DNA of 64,000 nucleotides from Adiantum capillus-veneris (GCA_014529385.2 CM043963.1:71628412-71692411), one strand, 5' to 3'. Shown: positions 46,410 through 59,147, counted from the first letter of the stretch. Notes: generated by a model from the sequence alone, not told the origin. Translations and numbers: made by a program.

Positions 46410-46743
46410 TTTTGCCCGTCGAGGCACACACGTGCACAAAACCTCGAACATGCAGGCACCAGGCGGCCGGGGGAGCGTCTCGAAGATAATTTTGCGAAAC
46501 GGGGCGACGGGGAGGGCGTACAGGGTTAAGAAGGGTATGTGACGCATCAGCGGCACCGGCGGGGTCGAAGGGTGCAAAAAAAGCCCCTGTGCGCCACGGC
46601 GCACAAGGAGCAATTCTACCACTCCTTCTTGACCCCGTACGCCCCCCCCTTTCGCCTCGTTTTGCAAAATTATCTCCGAGACGCTCCGCCCGGTGCCTAC
46701 ATGTTCGAGGTTCTGTGCACGTGTGTGCCTCGACGGGCGAAAA
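46410..46743. mobile_element. GC-rich hairpin MITE within element 2
   Basis: Near-perfect inverted arms of about 125 bases. The left arm begins GCCCGTCGAGGCACACACGT, and the right arm read on the minus strand begins CGCCCGTCGAGGCACACACG. Both run through ACCTCGAACATG, GAGCGTCTCG and ATAATTTTGC to AAGAAGG. The loop holds a second hairpin, TGTGCGCC-AC-GGCGCACA. GC content is far above the surroundings. The high arm identity suggests recent origin or strong constraint. The open frames on both strands mirror each other and are not genes. Confidence 0.85.
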
Positions 46744-46849
46744 TAGAAATTATTGAACAATATGAATAAAAAACAAGTACTGAATGGTGACAAAAATCAT
46801 TAACAAAAACATTTATTCTTTATTGATTCGAATATTATATCATGGTCGA

Positions 46850-49800
46850 TTGGTTTTTCTACGAATTACATCTTTGGGTAATGGGCGAATGGCTGACTTG
46901 ACACCAAGGGATTTTACAATTTCCTCTGGGTTTGTGAACCCTTGACCTAGGCAAGGCACAGTGGGAGAGGACCGAGCCTGGGTGTTTGCCTGTAAAGGCA
47001 TACAATGCTGCCTCTCGGTCCACCAATATACATTTGTGAGCGTTTAAGGTGAGAGAATCTTCAGCGAGTATGTCACTTAATGCTTTAGCAGCTCTGTAGA
47101 ACCATTCTTGGAGAACTCTGTGTGAGCAACTCTAAGAATCAATGGCCCCAGATGGCTCAGGTAGTGCTAAAGAGAACTATCTCTACCCGTGGAGACATTG
47201 CGCGAACCTCCAATACGCATTGCAAACTTATCAACATGATATGCCGTCTGCAAAGCATTTTAATTGATATTGTAGTAAGGAATACTAGAAATTCTACCAG
47301 GTTTAGATTCATTTACCTCAGTTTCTTCATTCCTCTCTTCAAGATTTTTCTTTGTAAGATTGATGCTAGATCGATCATCTGTACCAATTGCAATCAGTGG
47401 TTTGCGTGGATGAAATGCGCTCTCTGGTACGCTTTCATAGAAAGAGGCACATGATTTTATTTCTACCAGTGTACTTGCTACTGCTTGCACCAATTGTTGT
47501 TCATTTTCATTGGGGAGGAAGGAGAGGCTTGCTGGGAGATCTTGGTCTTCGAAATCATTTTGAAAATTGACTTTCTCTTCCTTCCCACGGGGATCCTTCA
47601 TGCCCGCATAGATAGCAAGCACTGCAAGTGACTCATCTTCTCTGAGTCCTAACGTTTTGGCAATGTCGTCAAGGAACAGAAACTGACGATCATCCACCAC
47701 CACTGGATGCAAAGTGAGAATTTGGAGGTTCGGGATCTCTTCCAACACCTCATCTCCCTATCATTTGATCTTCCTCCTCAGTGGCGCTGGGATCTTGCAT
47801 GAGTACGAGTTCCAAAGATGCTTCGGCCTACTCATCTATCTCTTCGATAACTTCATTTGATTCCTCCACAATGGTCACAGGAGGTCTTTGGTTGACCTTT
47901 TCCTTTGATTTTCCCTTGACCATGCCCTCAAGCACAAGTAATGTTAGAACCATGTCCCATGAAATAAATTGGGTGCCTATGTACCCCATGCCCAAATCCA
48001 TGAGATCATCCTCATCCTCTGTCTTGAAGTCCCATTCCGTGAGTCCTTTAATAAACCTCAACAAGCGAAACCAGAAGTTTTTATCAGCCGCATAGAGATG
48101 CTTCAAGAAATCCACTCGCGACCACGCCTTGTCGGATCCCTCAAAGATTATGGCATATTCCTCCATGTGCTACGCCATGTAATCAAGAAAGCTTTTGAAT
48201 GCCTCTGCATGAAGGTTGGCAGTGGCCTGCATGTCAATTGTCCCCTCGAACACACTGAGTAGTTCATGTGCTCGATCTGCAAGTCCTATCTTTTCTAATT
48301 GTGTGAGAAGTGCATCAGTAGACGTTGCCATGGGTTCGTTCGCGAAGAAGATGCAAAGAGAGCTTAGAGCTAGAGTTTTGTGAATGTGAGAAATGAAGTT
48401 TAAAAACTAGAAAGTCACTTATATACCTAAAGTCACTTTTTTAAAATCACTTAAATTAATGTCAAAATAACTTAAGACTTTTATTTTAAACAAAATCACG
48501 CGACAAAGCATTGAAAGACACCAACATTGAAAACATTTGTGCTCCACAATAAATAAATTGCACATTTCAATCGAAAACTTGAATAAGCTGAGAATAAACA
48601 AGTATGCGTAGAAACGAGATTCAAAACACCGTATGTATTATGTGTGGACAAAATCCATGTCAGTTACAAGATTTTACAAAAATACATCGCGGAAACGGAA
48701 TGTTCTCACACAGAACGCTCTTCTCTTTCTTGGAGCGAACAATCTTTTCATTGCTTACAAAGATATATTTTTTGGGCAAGGTATATCTGAGATTAAGATA
48801 CTCGCGAAGGTGACTAAGATGCCAGTCATTGTTCACTGTAATGTGGTGCACTGCATCGTCGTGGAGATGTATTTGCAGGTCAATTGATTCTCTAGCAGCA
48901 ACCTCAGAGTCTAGTGCCTCCCATTCTCCCATCGTCAGCTTCCATCTTCTATAGGGAAAGACCATCAACAAGCTTTGCTTTGCATAATGGTATCTGAACA
49001 CCACCTTGTCAGCAACTACAGAGCACTTGATTCTATCTCCCTGGTGGTTGACCACCTTAGTTTCCCATCCAACTGCAAGAAACCCGTTGATCGCACTTCC
49101 CCTTTGCAAGTCCACATTGTTGGTGTCCTGTGAACACTCTGAAGTCGAAATATAAACACAAACATATGAAGAGACATAAACCATGTTACTGTGGATTTAT
49201 GGGAACCATAGGTGCACTTCATTGTTGCTTGCACATCCACCTTGATTCTCCTTTTGGTTGCTACGATCAAGGCACTGTTTGGCTTAGGCCATTCCAAACT
49301 CTCAAAGGTTGGCGAGTGAGCCAAAGATAGGTTACCATATCCATTTTGCCTAGGTGTGACATAAGTATGATCATAAAAAAAAATGTCACGTGAGGCAAGC
49401 TCAGAGGTCTGACAACCAACATAGAGCAATTCGCCAAGCCCAGTGTGGATGGCCTCAAAAGTTCCAGTGAAGGACTCTATTGGCTCCCACTCTACAAAAT
49501 CGGATGGAAAAACATATGTAAACATGAACAAAAATCAATGGAAATCTTACATTCATCAAAAGCAACACACAAGGCAAAAATACTAAATAGATAACCGAAA
49601 AACTTGCAAGAGGAGTAAAAATTACAATTTACAAGAAACCTCGATGGAGCCACTGCTGTCTTTAGCTTCAGTTGTGAAGCAACATACATATGTTGCACCT
49701 TCGCAAGCCTCTTGTTGTCTTGTGTTTGCTTGAACTCCATGATTCTTCCCTTCCAATGGTGTGCTCGAGAAGCCATGTGTCTCCTTCAGACCTTGTGCGC

Positions 49801-50055
49801 ACCTCTTGAGCTGGGATGCATTGTCACCCACATCATTCGTTTTAACTCCATCGTCACCCAATATCCATTGTCGTCTTGTACATTGCTACATGAAATGGAG
49901 TCAATGACATTCCTAGGTCGTTGAGTACCTGATGATGCCATGGGAAATAGTGGCACAACCTGCACACAAACACTTATGATTAGACATTGCACATCCATGT
50001 TCTCAGCTGATAAAGAGCAAGAATCTTGATGGTACACAAAGGTGAAGGATGCCAC
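46850..50055 (-). pseudogene. Second gene of element 2, conserved, unknown function
   Basis: Read on the minus strand from 50055. Pieces are 50055-49786, 49861-49622, 49531-49200, 49184-48660, 48331-47770, 47748-47260 and about 47100-46860. Hallmarks shared with element 1 are W-E-P-I-E-S with DIFFYDHTYVTP (near 49490-49350; element 1 WDPVEC, GIFFYDHFYQL), an immunoglobulin- or ubiquitin-like beta text ITVNNDWHLSHLREYLNLRY (near 48830; element 1 VTIRELCRLLQLR), DDRQFLFLDDIAKTLGLRED (near 47680; element 1 DRTYIFLHDVQRIFYLRED), and LGQGFTNPEEIVKSLG (near 46930). A segment starting at ATG 48331 (MATSTDALLTQLEKIGLADR) is acidic further on. I recognise no catalytic centre. Stops near 48170 and between exons show decay. 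Confidence 0.6.
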
Positions 50056-50280
50056 TTACTTCTATACTGTTCCACCTGCTTGTTGTCTTAATGTGGAAGA
50101 AATGTTGCAAAGCTTGAGAGGGAAGTAGATCCTCTCTAGAGAGCTTAATGGAGAAGGAGCAAGAAACCTGTTGAGGAAAGAAAGAGGGATGATGTAGCAG
50201 AAGGATATGCTGTAGACTTCAGCTTTAGCTAGAGGTGTTTAGTGAGGCCCATGGAGTAATGGAGAACTTCAGTATGAGGA

Positions 50281-50345
50281 GAATGTAGCCCTCAAGAATG
50301 CAGTAATCTTGAGGAGAATGCAGCCCTCAAGAATGCAGTAAGCTT
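50281..50345. repeat. Tandem repeat of about 32 bp, two copies
   Basis: Two copies of GAATGNAGCCCTCAAGAATG followed by CAGTAANCTTGAGGAG, in the presumed upstream region of the minus-strand gene of element 2. Confidence 0.85.
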
Positions 50346-50732
50346 GAGGAGGGAAACGAGGTTCAAACTTGTGCCGGGCAGAGCTTTTGGGAGGGAAAAC
50401 TGAAAGGAAGGAAAGAGAAACAAGGTGAAGTGAAGAAGAGTGAGAGATGGTACAATAGAGAGAGGGAGGGAATGATCAACACGTTTTTGAAGGGGATCCC
50501 TTTTAGGAGAGAGGGGGGGAGAAACTGGCAGCCAATAGAGAGAGAAAGGATTGGTTTTTACTCAACTATTTAGAGAAAAGTTCATTTTTTTGAATTTATA
50601 AGATATTTTCTCTTTGTATTTTATAAAAGAGTACAAATTTGACCACTTACTTTTAGGCCCTGCCATACCCACCATTTCAATCCACATGGCATACACCCAT
50701 TTGCTCCTTCGATTATCTCCTTTTTAATCCCA

Positions 50733-50776
50733 TGGCAAATAAAGAGGCCCCCTTAGACCCCATTCCCTTCCTAATG
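50733..50776 (-). repeat. Right terminal inverted repeat of element 2
   Basis: Read on the minus strand it begins CATTAGGAAGGGAATGGGGT and continues through GGGCCTCTTTATTTG. Confidence 0.85.
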
Positions 50777-50884
50777 AGGAGAGAGAGAGAGAGAAGATAA
50801 AGAAGAAGAGAATTTTTAATGCCATCGGAACAATCCCAAAAGACATATCTCACAACATGGGTAAGAATAAAGCTAATTTTGTTT

Positions 50885-50957
<73 letters not shown>

Positions 50958-51281
50958 GTGTACACACACGTCTTGATAAAAGGAGAATTTGAAATGTTTG
51001 TGTGGGTGGGTGGGTGTACTATATGTACATATAGATATATATGTATACATACATCCATAGATACGTACAAGGATAGAAGCAAGTAAGAGAGTGAAGCAGT
51101 GACATTGAATCTAATTGCGTTCCTATCATTGAAATCAATTCTAGAACCCGCTCCATTTATAAGAAAAAAGTTTTATTATTACAGTGACTTCTCTTAGCTT
51201 TCATCTCTTCACACCATGCTAGCTTATCTAATCTCTATAAGCTTGGTAGCATTGCTAGATCAAGGTAGACCAAAAGGAGGA

Positions 51282-51339
<58 letters not shown>

Positions 51340-51805
51340 CTTGATACACACACACACACACACACACACACACCCGTTAATAGAATTAGAGCACTCCTAA
51401 GTTTGTTGAACAAGGGCTAGCACCTCTTGAAAAATAATGTCTATGAGAAGATTCCAATCTTGGTATTAAATAATGTTTTGCAACATCTATTAAGAGGTTG
51501 TGTCATGCATCACTTTTATAAATGTGATAGACTATACGTGTAGGAAGAGAGTATTGATAGTGTTCCACTTGAAAGAGAAGATAGGCTTATGAGAATAGAG
51601 GCATTGTTTCCTTAGCCATAGCAACACGCGGGTCACATACTAGTTTAAAATAAAATTTCTTATCATTAACTTGCCATGTGGCATTAATTAGCAAGCTTTT
51701 TCCAATGGTCCAGATTTGCACCCAAAAATCCACCCTTTACTAAGGACTACATATGTAGTCCAAAAAAGAGATCTTATTTAATTTAAAGGGTTGTTATCTC
51801 TTTTC

Positions 51806-51839
<34 letters not shown>

Positions 51840-52880
51840 AGCTACCCTAAAGATACACAATCAAAATACTTATAATAAACATAAAGTGTTGATTTTAGAA
51901 TGTTATATTCAAAACAATACATTAGAGAGGTAATCTATTGCAACAAAGGTATACATTTCACATTAAACCTAACCCTTAACAACCACTTTACACTTAACCA
52001 ATAGCTAACTGCTCCATACTAGTTGGCTTTTTAAAAGAAGCCTTAGAGAGGAGTTGGGTTAAGCATACTTTCAATGTTTTCAATGATGATTGAGACTTAC
52101 CTTAAATGTGATTTCAATTATAAAATAGTAAATGGATCTTTTTATTTCATTTTTCATTTCACATATGACATGTCTTTACTTTTCTTGCATTCTGTTGTTT
52201 TAGAATGTTAAAGTAAAGCTTCACCTTGCTATAGATACATACACACGCATACTCACGCACACACATATTTATTTTCACATAAACACAAACACACATATAT
52301 ATATATATTGATGAGTTCTTTTTATTTCACATTTCATTTCAAAGTCTCACATGGTTTGACTTTCTTGCATTCTATAACTTAATTTTAGTGAATATTTGGG
52401 AAAGTCCCTTTTATTAAGCTGCGATTGGCCGAGTTTTCTCCTGAAAATACTAGCAAAAATTTAAGTTTTGCATGATTGTTGAACTATTTTCTCACATATT
52501 CCATCGGTTTTCTTTTTTCTTTACCATGGTGCAACTGGCTAGTCTCGAATTTCAGTTGGCTGAAGGCTATGCTGAGGCATTCCTTTCCCGAACTCAACCT
52601 AATGATTTTATCACTTTCTTATTGTCTTAGAGAGCCACGGTGACCCGTTTACTTTTTTTTTTTTGGGTGCCGGGGAGATAGATATAGCATGTAGTGGGGG
52701 TTTGCGAAATAGATAAAGGTAGAGGCACAGGTGTGAAAAAGCTGGGAGGTTCAGAATTCAAAGCCAAGTAGGAAAGTACGAGCCGTATGGTACCATGCAT
52801 GCACGGGCATGACATATGCTGCTGACTCACGATACCGTTTTAGTCAACCATGAATGGGCGGCGAGTCGGCGATTATTACT
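50777..52880. other. Intergenic stretch with microsatellites, no gene
   Basis: Contains compound CT/CA tracts at 50889-50956 and 51285-51372, a short CT tract near 51809-51836, CA text near 52240-52300, and a Helitron-like end at 51640. No coding region is recognised. Confidence 0.6.
51617..51643 (+). mobile_element. Helitron-like 3' terminus, copy 3 (plus strand)
   Basis: CCATAGCAACACGCGGGTCA then CATACTAG, followed by T. It matches the minus-strand ends at 32976 and 34279, but the stem is weaker (CATAG in place of CGCAG). No 5' end was identified. Confidence 0.5.
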
Positions 52881-52940
52881 AAAGTGAAAGCTGGACATTG
52901 GACAGTATAATATTAAAATGAGTTCCTTTTCAAAGGGCAT

Positions 52941-52965
52941 CATCCCATGCATCATGCATGGGATG
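52941..52965. promoter_or_regulatory. Perfect 11 bp inverted repeat upstream of NAR2
   Basis: CATCCCATGCA and TGCATGGGATG are separated by TCA. Each arm contains CATGCA, the RY element core bound by plant B3 factors. A TGACGAGTCACGACTCACGA motif (bZIP-like half sites) follows at 52971. The position is about 840 bases upstream of the NAR2 start codon, near the likely promoter. Confidence 0.4.
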
Positions 52966-53099
52966 TGGTGTGACGAGTCACGACTCACGAGTTCTGCCCC
53001 TTGCTCCTTGACTTTCTTCTGCGACGCCACAACAAGACGCCCGGGAGACTGGGGCTTCTCTCGCCTACTTTAACCCACCCCATCGCCTTGCCGAGGCAG

Positions 53100-53220
53100 T
53101 ATCTTCACACACACACAACACACGCAGACGCTCTCTCCCTCACTCTTACTCTCCATAGCTTCCTCGCTCGCTGCAGCCACACATACCATTGCATAGTCTC
53201 CTTGCTCGCTGCAAGCTTCA

Positions 53221-53266
<46 letters not shown>

Positions 53267-53321
53267 TCCCTTCCCTATTCGCATTTATCAGCTCCAAGCT
53301 GCCGGCTTCTCTTCATGACAG
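53100..53321 (+). other. NAR2: NAR2 5'UTR exon (predicted)
   Basis: A strong donor GACAG|GTACG at 53321/53322 pairs with the acceptor TATTTGCAG ending at 53798, six bases before the start codon. This predicts a leader exon of unknown start, perhaps near 52930 after a TATAATATTAA box at 52897. It contains a (CA)n tract at 53224-53262. Confidence 0.55.
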
Positions 53322-53544
53322 GTACGCCCCTTCTAGCTTGCCTTCCACAGCTGGTTCATTCTCATTTTTGGCCTCTGACGCCTCTATTTCTGGTCTACTC
53401 AATCGTCGTGAGGGCCAGCTTGTTAATTAGTCTTCATCTACCCTTTTTTTGCCCTCATCCTGCCCGCTAATTAGTCATTCCCACGGAGAAGGCACCATCT
53501 GACACTCTTTTTTTCTGTGTTTTCCGTTTCTGCTTGTTGTCATA

Positions 53545-53705
53545 CCACAACAAGTTTCAATGTGAGAAAGGAGCACCTAGCTAGACATATGCTCTTGCGT
53601 GCCCCTGCCCCCAACCGCACCTAGCTAGGCATGCACTCCCTCCCTCGCAACAGTTTACATGATGTTGTTGTAGTTTGCAATATGGGAATTATTATGAGTA
53701 TTTGT
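53545..53705. mobile_element. Small MITE in the NAR2 5'UTR intron
   Basis: CACAACAAGTTTCAATGTGA at the left and GATGTTGTTGTAGTTTGCAA to GGGAATTATTATGAG at the right. The reverse complement matches the two ends of 57945-58240. The interior CACCTAGCTAGGCATG is shared. It sits wholly inside the predicted intron. Confidence 0.65.
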
Positions 53706-53803
53706 CTAAAACTTGATTGTGTATGGTGTGGTCTTTTGCATACTCAAGTTCTATGTTCTGGGCAGTTGTAAAATGTGCAATTTACTTTGTATTTGCAGGC
53801 AAA

Positions 53804-54740
53804 ATGGATCAATCTTCTCTTTGCATTGCTTCCTTGCTCGCAGTAGTGCTTTTGTCAGGCAATTTGCACGCAGACGGTGCAACTCTATTCTCGCAACTGA
53901 CTAATGCCCTTACTGTCTCTGTTGCAGGGACTCAGAATTCATCCCAAGTTAATGGTAAACACTGCATGCGTTAATGTTTTGGAGTTTTTTCTCCTGCTAT
54001 TTGTCAAGTAAACTCCATTGTGCTATTCTACTTAAATTTCTCTACTGTTAGCATATGGCAAATGATTCTCAACCTGATTTTCTATGCAATCCTTGTACAA
54101 GGTTTTAGATTATGTGCTTTTTTGCAGAGTTTTGGTGCATGTTATGTATATTGGGGAAATATCTAGCCTCTTGCTATGCCTAACCATGAATGCCTCTCAT
54201 TAAGTATTCACCGTACCTAACCGTATTTGGCTGATTTTTCATTGTCTCTGGGAAATTCTTGTAGGGACAAGAGCTGGCACCGATGAGCTCTATGTGACAT
54301 GGGCCTTAAGTTCAGCCGCAGAGGTGGACGACAGCACTTACAAGACGGTAGAGCTCAGGTTATGCTTTGGTCCACCAAGCCAAATCGACAGAGCATGGAG
54401 GAAGACCAACGATGTACTTTCGAAGGACAAAACCTGCTTATTTGACATCGGCTCACCTCAGCCTTATACACCAGCAGGTAATACTACTGTTTGGCTTGTG
54501 GGTAAAGAGATCCCTTTTGCTCAGTACTTCGTGCGCGCGTATGTTCTTGATTCTGCTGGAGAAAAGGTTGCATATGGACAAAGCTCCAATGCTCAAAAGA
54601 CCAGCAATCTGTTTACGATTGAGCCCATTTCAGGAAGGCATGCATCAATTGACATAGCCGCAGGTGTCTTTTCCGCCTTCTCTGTGGTTTCTCTTTTTGG
54701 TTTCTTCTTCTATGAGAAGATGGGATCCAAGAAGAAGTAA
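53804..54740 (+). CDS. NAR2: NAR2/NRT3 high-affinity nitrate transporter partner protein
   Basis: Two coding exons, 53804-53954 and 54265-54740, joined by a GT-AG intron (phase 1), give about 208 residues, the usual NAR2 length. Residues 1-24 form a signal peptide (SLLAVVLLSG core). The extracellular domain carries the family signatures LYVTWALSS, VELRLCFGPPSQIDRAWRKT, KDKTCLFDI, YFVRAYVLDSAGEKVAYGQS and SGRHASIDIA. A single transmembrane helix (FSAFSVVSLFGFFFY) and a short basic tail close the protein. NAR2 proteins bind NRT2 nitrate transporters at the plasma membrane and are needed for their stability and high-affinity nitrate uptake. The start is the first ATG after the leader intron. The gene looks intact and is the only well-supported host gene in the window; no NRT2 is nearby. 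Confidence 0.95.
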
Positions 54741-54758
54741 TTAAGCCTGATGAAGTCT

Positions 54759-54764
54759 AATAAA
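54759..54764 (+). terminator. Polyadenylation signal of NAR2
   Basis: AATAAA 18 bases after the stop codon. Another, more distal site could also be used. Confidence 0.55.
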
Positions 54765-54769
54765 GCAAA

Positions 54770-56551
54770 GCACATCAGATGGGTCCTTGCTAAGCCTTTC
54801 AAGGACTAAAAGTTACAGAGACTGAAGAATACATCAAGGATTTTTGCTTTGTATGTAGATTTGCACTTTTCATTGCTCTCTATGTGGCTCTCTAGTGTGA
54901 AGCCACTCGCTTTTCATATGCGAAAAGAGTGCAAGAGTGCTCGCCAAATTCACTCAATGGATCATTTTGAGTATCTAATGCAACATTTAATTTTCTCATC
55001 CTAAACGATGTGATGCATTAGCTATGGCTTAAGTTTTTGTAGTGTTTCTTATTTGAAAGTCTTATGATTATTTTCACGAGTTAACAAAGTAGAACAACTT
55101 TCGTTCATAGCATATCACTAGGGATGCAAAGTAGAGGGTTGGTGTATCGACCCTTTCACTAGCGGCTGTAAATTGTCACACACGAGCGGAGACCATGTGC
55201 AGAGACTGCACATTGAGTGAATGGGAAAATAGCAATGGGTGGATCATAGCTCAGATTTAAGTCGTGGTACTTTGTTGTAAATTTCAAGTTGGAAAAATTT
55301 GGTGGGAATTTTTATTAGTTGAAATTTGACAACTTAATGGGTGGATGATACTTGATACTTTTGTTAGATTATTAGAAAATGGTTATTGGATAGAGAGGAG
55401 TCAAATGATTATCCAAGGACAAAGGGAGCAAATGCAACAAATGAGGAATCTGGTGCCACTCTTTTGGTCAGGAAGAGTAGGAATTTTATCATTTGTTTGA
55501 AGATCTGTTGGAAAATTGACATAATTATTAGTTGGTTTTGGTGACTTCTTATTTAAAAACTAAATGTAGCCATAAATTACAAGTGAAGTATCAATTGCAG
55601 CAGGGAAGAAATTGTTGAGTGGCTCAAAGTTCCATTAAAATGTGTAACATGGAACTATTGCTACTTGTTGTTTTCGAGAACTCTTTAAAGGTTAAGATGT
55701 ATTTCATGGGTGTACATGTGGAGGGCTAATTAAGTAATTTATGGTAGTTCTCCTCGCATCATTTTACTAGTCGCTAGAGTTCTACTTTGATGTATCCATA
55801 TATGTTGGCATTTTAAAGTGATTCTCAATTGGAAGTAGGGATTGTCCTTATGGCGTAAATTGTTGGGATCATTGTTTACTTCTTGACCAATGACTAGTCA
55901 CTTCTATGAAACATGTGTATATGATATTACGAAGGAGGCATTCTTGATTATTTTTTTTCCTAAGAATTTTCAAGATTAGCTAATTGCAAGTTTTTCAAAG
56001 TCTCATAATATTTTATTAGATCGGCTATATCAAAGTTTCCAAGAAGTCCCTTTCTAGAAAGAAAAGGCTTTGGTAGCTGTGAGCATCTTTCACGACTGAG
56101 AGATTGAGTCTACAACCACATATGCTTAATGTGAGAAGAAAAGACATGAGTATGTTGAAGAAACAAGAGCAGAGTTATGCTTCTAGATTGATTAAAGTGG
56201 GTGCATACACACTAAAAGCCACAAGTATATGCTTGATAATCATGCCTTCAAGTTGAACTGTCTATGGAGATACCTACTTCCAACTTGTTACATGGAAAGG
56301 CTTGAAGAGATGGTAGGGAGTTGAAATATAATAACAGCTCATTGTATTAGGATGGGAATGCCATGGTACTAGGATGATTTGTAGAGCATCACCACCACAT
56401 CCATGATACTGCGACTGATATTCAGATTGTTTTAAATACTCCACTATGAGGATTACATCATACAATGCCAAAGGTCTAAATAACCAATCCAGAAAGTGGT
56501 TAGTCTTCTCAGTTGGACACACACATGCACACACGTGTACACCTTTTTTTC

Positions 56552-56592
<41 letters not shown>

Positions 56593-57944
56593 CTCCATTT
56601 TTAGGAAAAAAGAGTTTTGTAAAAAATTTACAGAATAGGACTTTTCGGATGTCCTCATGCAAGAAAGTTGAGCCACATAACCACTTCCCTTTTTTATCAC
56701 TAACCACATGGCCTTCACTTCCCCACTTGCTTTGCATGTCCTAAGATGCTTTTCACATGAAGAACCTTCTTTAAAGCATCGAACCTCTACCTTCATCCAC
56801 ATAGCCATATAAATCATACACATCACGAACTCTTTCACCAACACTAGATCTTCGCACATGCTTTGACATTGAACATACACCTGTAAGCACTTTTGACACT
56901 GCTTTTCACGCTTTCTGGCATCAATATATTTATATATATGTGTGTGTTTAGTTCAAGAACGAAAACTGCATGCAAGAATAGGAAGAATGATGCAGTACAG
57001 AGATCTTAGAACTTTCAATTGAGGTAAAGTGGGCAATTCTTAAGTGTTTTCACTTGCTTTAAGTATTCTCTGAGACCTCAATGGTTGCCTGATCTAGGAA
57101 ATGTTCTAATTTTTAAGTACAACTAAATCTGGTTCTTTGTGCTATGTCGATATATATGGTGCTAATTACCATAAAGATAAGGCAGATTTGTGAAAGAGGT
57201 TTTGCAAAATTTTGATTTGGTGCAAAATTTTGATTTGGGGAAAGAGTTAAACGTGTTTGGTTCATCAATTGGAGGATGCCATTTCCTTTGGGATTGTCAT
57301 CTTTGCTAAATGAGACCCAAGCTAAAATAGTGTGAGAAATGCAATTCATTTCCAGGATGCATGGCCTTTAAGTGGAGCCAACTCCCCATGTTATGCCTTC
57401 CACTCTTCTACATAGAAGTCTTCTTAGTAAAGACTGGATAGGATATTCATTTAGAATCTTGGCATATAATAGACTGATTGGCCGGCCTCTCCTCATAAGG
57501 AGATCAGCGAGACATGGCTTCTCTCTCAACCCTTTTCTATTTGTTGTGGCTACTCATCCACTCTTCACATTTTTTGTGATCAAGTTGCCTTAGGGAAAGT
57601 GCAGGGACTGTCTCTACCTAGTACGAAAAAAAATTAACATTTCAAAATCATTTTCACAATGTCCATTCTTTGATATGGAATGGTTAGCGATTGCAGAAAG
57701 GACATTTTTTCATGCATTTGGGTATCCAATAGGGGTAAATGTACCTCAAGAATAGATGACTTTCTAAGTAATTGAAAAAGTGCAGGTAAAAGTAGTGTCC
57801 TTGCATTCTGAGGAGTGTCCTCTACGTGTATCCACCAATGCTAGACTTGTATGACAGTATGCTTGAGAAATTCCTTGCAATGTAGGAGCAATTTCTGTGA
57901 AACTCTAAAGTTATGCACAATAAGTTTTGAATGAGGTTTTAAAC
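54770..57944. other. Intergenic stretch, no gene recognised
   Basis: No domain-bearing frame on either strand. A (CA)n tract at 56554-56590 and a direct repeat GCAAAATTTTGATTTGG near 57202 and 57220 are the visible features. Confidence 0.55.
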
Positions 57945-58240
57945 AAATTCTCATTATAATTCCCACACTACAGATTATGACAACATCATGAGCTGTTGTG
58001 AGGGAGAGCGCGTATTCCTAGCTAGGTGCGCTTGGAATTCCCACATTGTAGACTACGACAACATCATGAACTGTTCCGAGGGAAGGAGCGCCTGCGTAGC
58101 TAGATGCGGTTGGGGTGTTGGCTAGCACTCCATGCCCCCAACTGCACCTAGCTAGGCATGGGCTCCCTCCCGACAAGTAATAGCTCATGACGTTCCTTTC
58201 TCACTTTGGAAAATGTCAAAAACTTGTTGTGGTGGCTTGA
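57945..58240. mobile_element. MITE related to the one in NAR2, with an extra left arm
   Basis: The left arm ATTCCCACANTNNAGANTA with ACAACATCATGANCTGTT occurs twice in tandem (about 57958-58033 and 58036-58110). The right side, CACCTAGCTAGGCATGGGCT to ACTTGTTGTGG, is the reverse complement of the left part of 53545-53705. The second left arm folds against 58135-58195. Confidence 0.7.
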
Positions 58241-59067
58241 GCATCTTGGAATAGACTCTGTATTCCCAATGATCTCATACGTTCAAATAGTTTGGACCTC
58301 CATAATCATCCTTTCACAAGGAGAGAACCCCTGCTCAAACATATGCTAAAATCTGATGCACATTGGGCTCCTTGTTTGTGGGATATAATCAAATATTTTA
58401 CTTTTTACTATCATGGGACTTGGAACATAAGAGCATGAGATAAGACTCTTTATTGTAGCTCGTGTTGGGTTCTGACACTGCACAGATGCTCCTTAAATTA
58501 TGGAAGTTTATATGTTTTAGACTATGAAAGAGTTAGATATACAAGCAATAGTCTCATGGTAGAAAATGTCTTCAGAAAAATAAAAAATGTTGATTGAGAG
58601 GAAGAGGAAAAGGAAAACTTCTGCCTAGATTTTAAGAAAAAAAGTGCAAAAATACTGAAAATTTTCAAATCTATTCTTGAAAAGATCATAAGAAGGAATT
58701 TTGTATGGTTACAATAATATTTTTCCTCAAACACTGCTATCATGTATCCTTTTTACACGTTCCAAGTTGTTACTGGCTATACTTTTATTATATTCAATTA
58801 ATCATTGAGATTCTCTGATTCTTCTCCTCTCTCTCCTCACAAATCACAATGATTCACTACCCTTACAAAAGGGTAATACGGATTTGAACCTTCGTCTAAC
58901 CAAGAAATACCTTAAGTATGCTCCTGTAACCACTTTAGCGAGCAAGTCAGCTTGCTCCATTGAGCCTTTTTTTAATTAAAAAATATAAAATTGTGCTTGC
59001 CCATCACCTTGCCTAAGCACGCACCGCCTGTTGCATCGCCCCGCCCACAGCTGCTTGCTTCGTGCTG

Positions 59068-59147
<80 letters not shown>

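Larger units (their letters stand above)
41167..50776. mobile_element. TIR DNA transposon, element 2, carrying a histone H3-like gene
   Basis: A 9.6 kb element with 44-base inverted repeats (41167-41210 and 50733-50776; about 37 of 44 positions match by eye). They start CATTAGGAAG and share GGGCCTCTTTATTTG. The flanks AGGAGGAGG and AGGAGAGAG could be a degenerate 9-base target duplication, but both lie in purine repeats. Gene order is plus-strand transposase, plus-strand histone H3-like gene, then the minus-strand second gene. Apart from the histone, this matches element 1. A hairpin MITE sits at 46410-46743. All three genes are broken. Confidence 0.85.
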
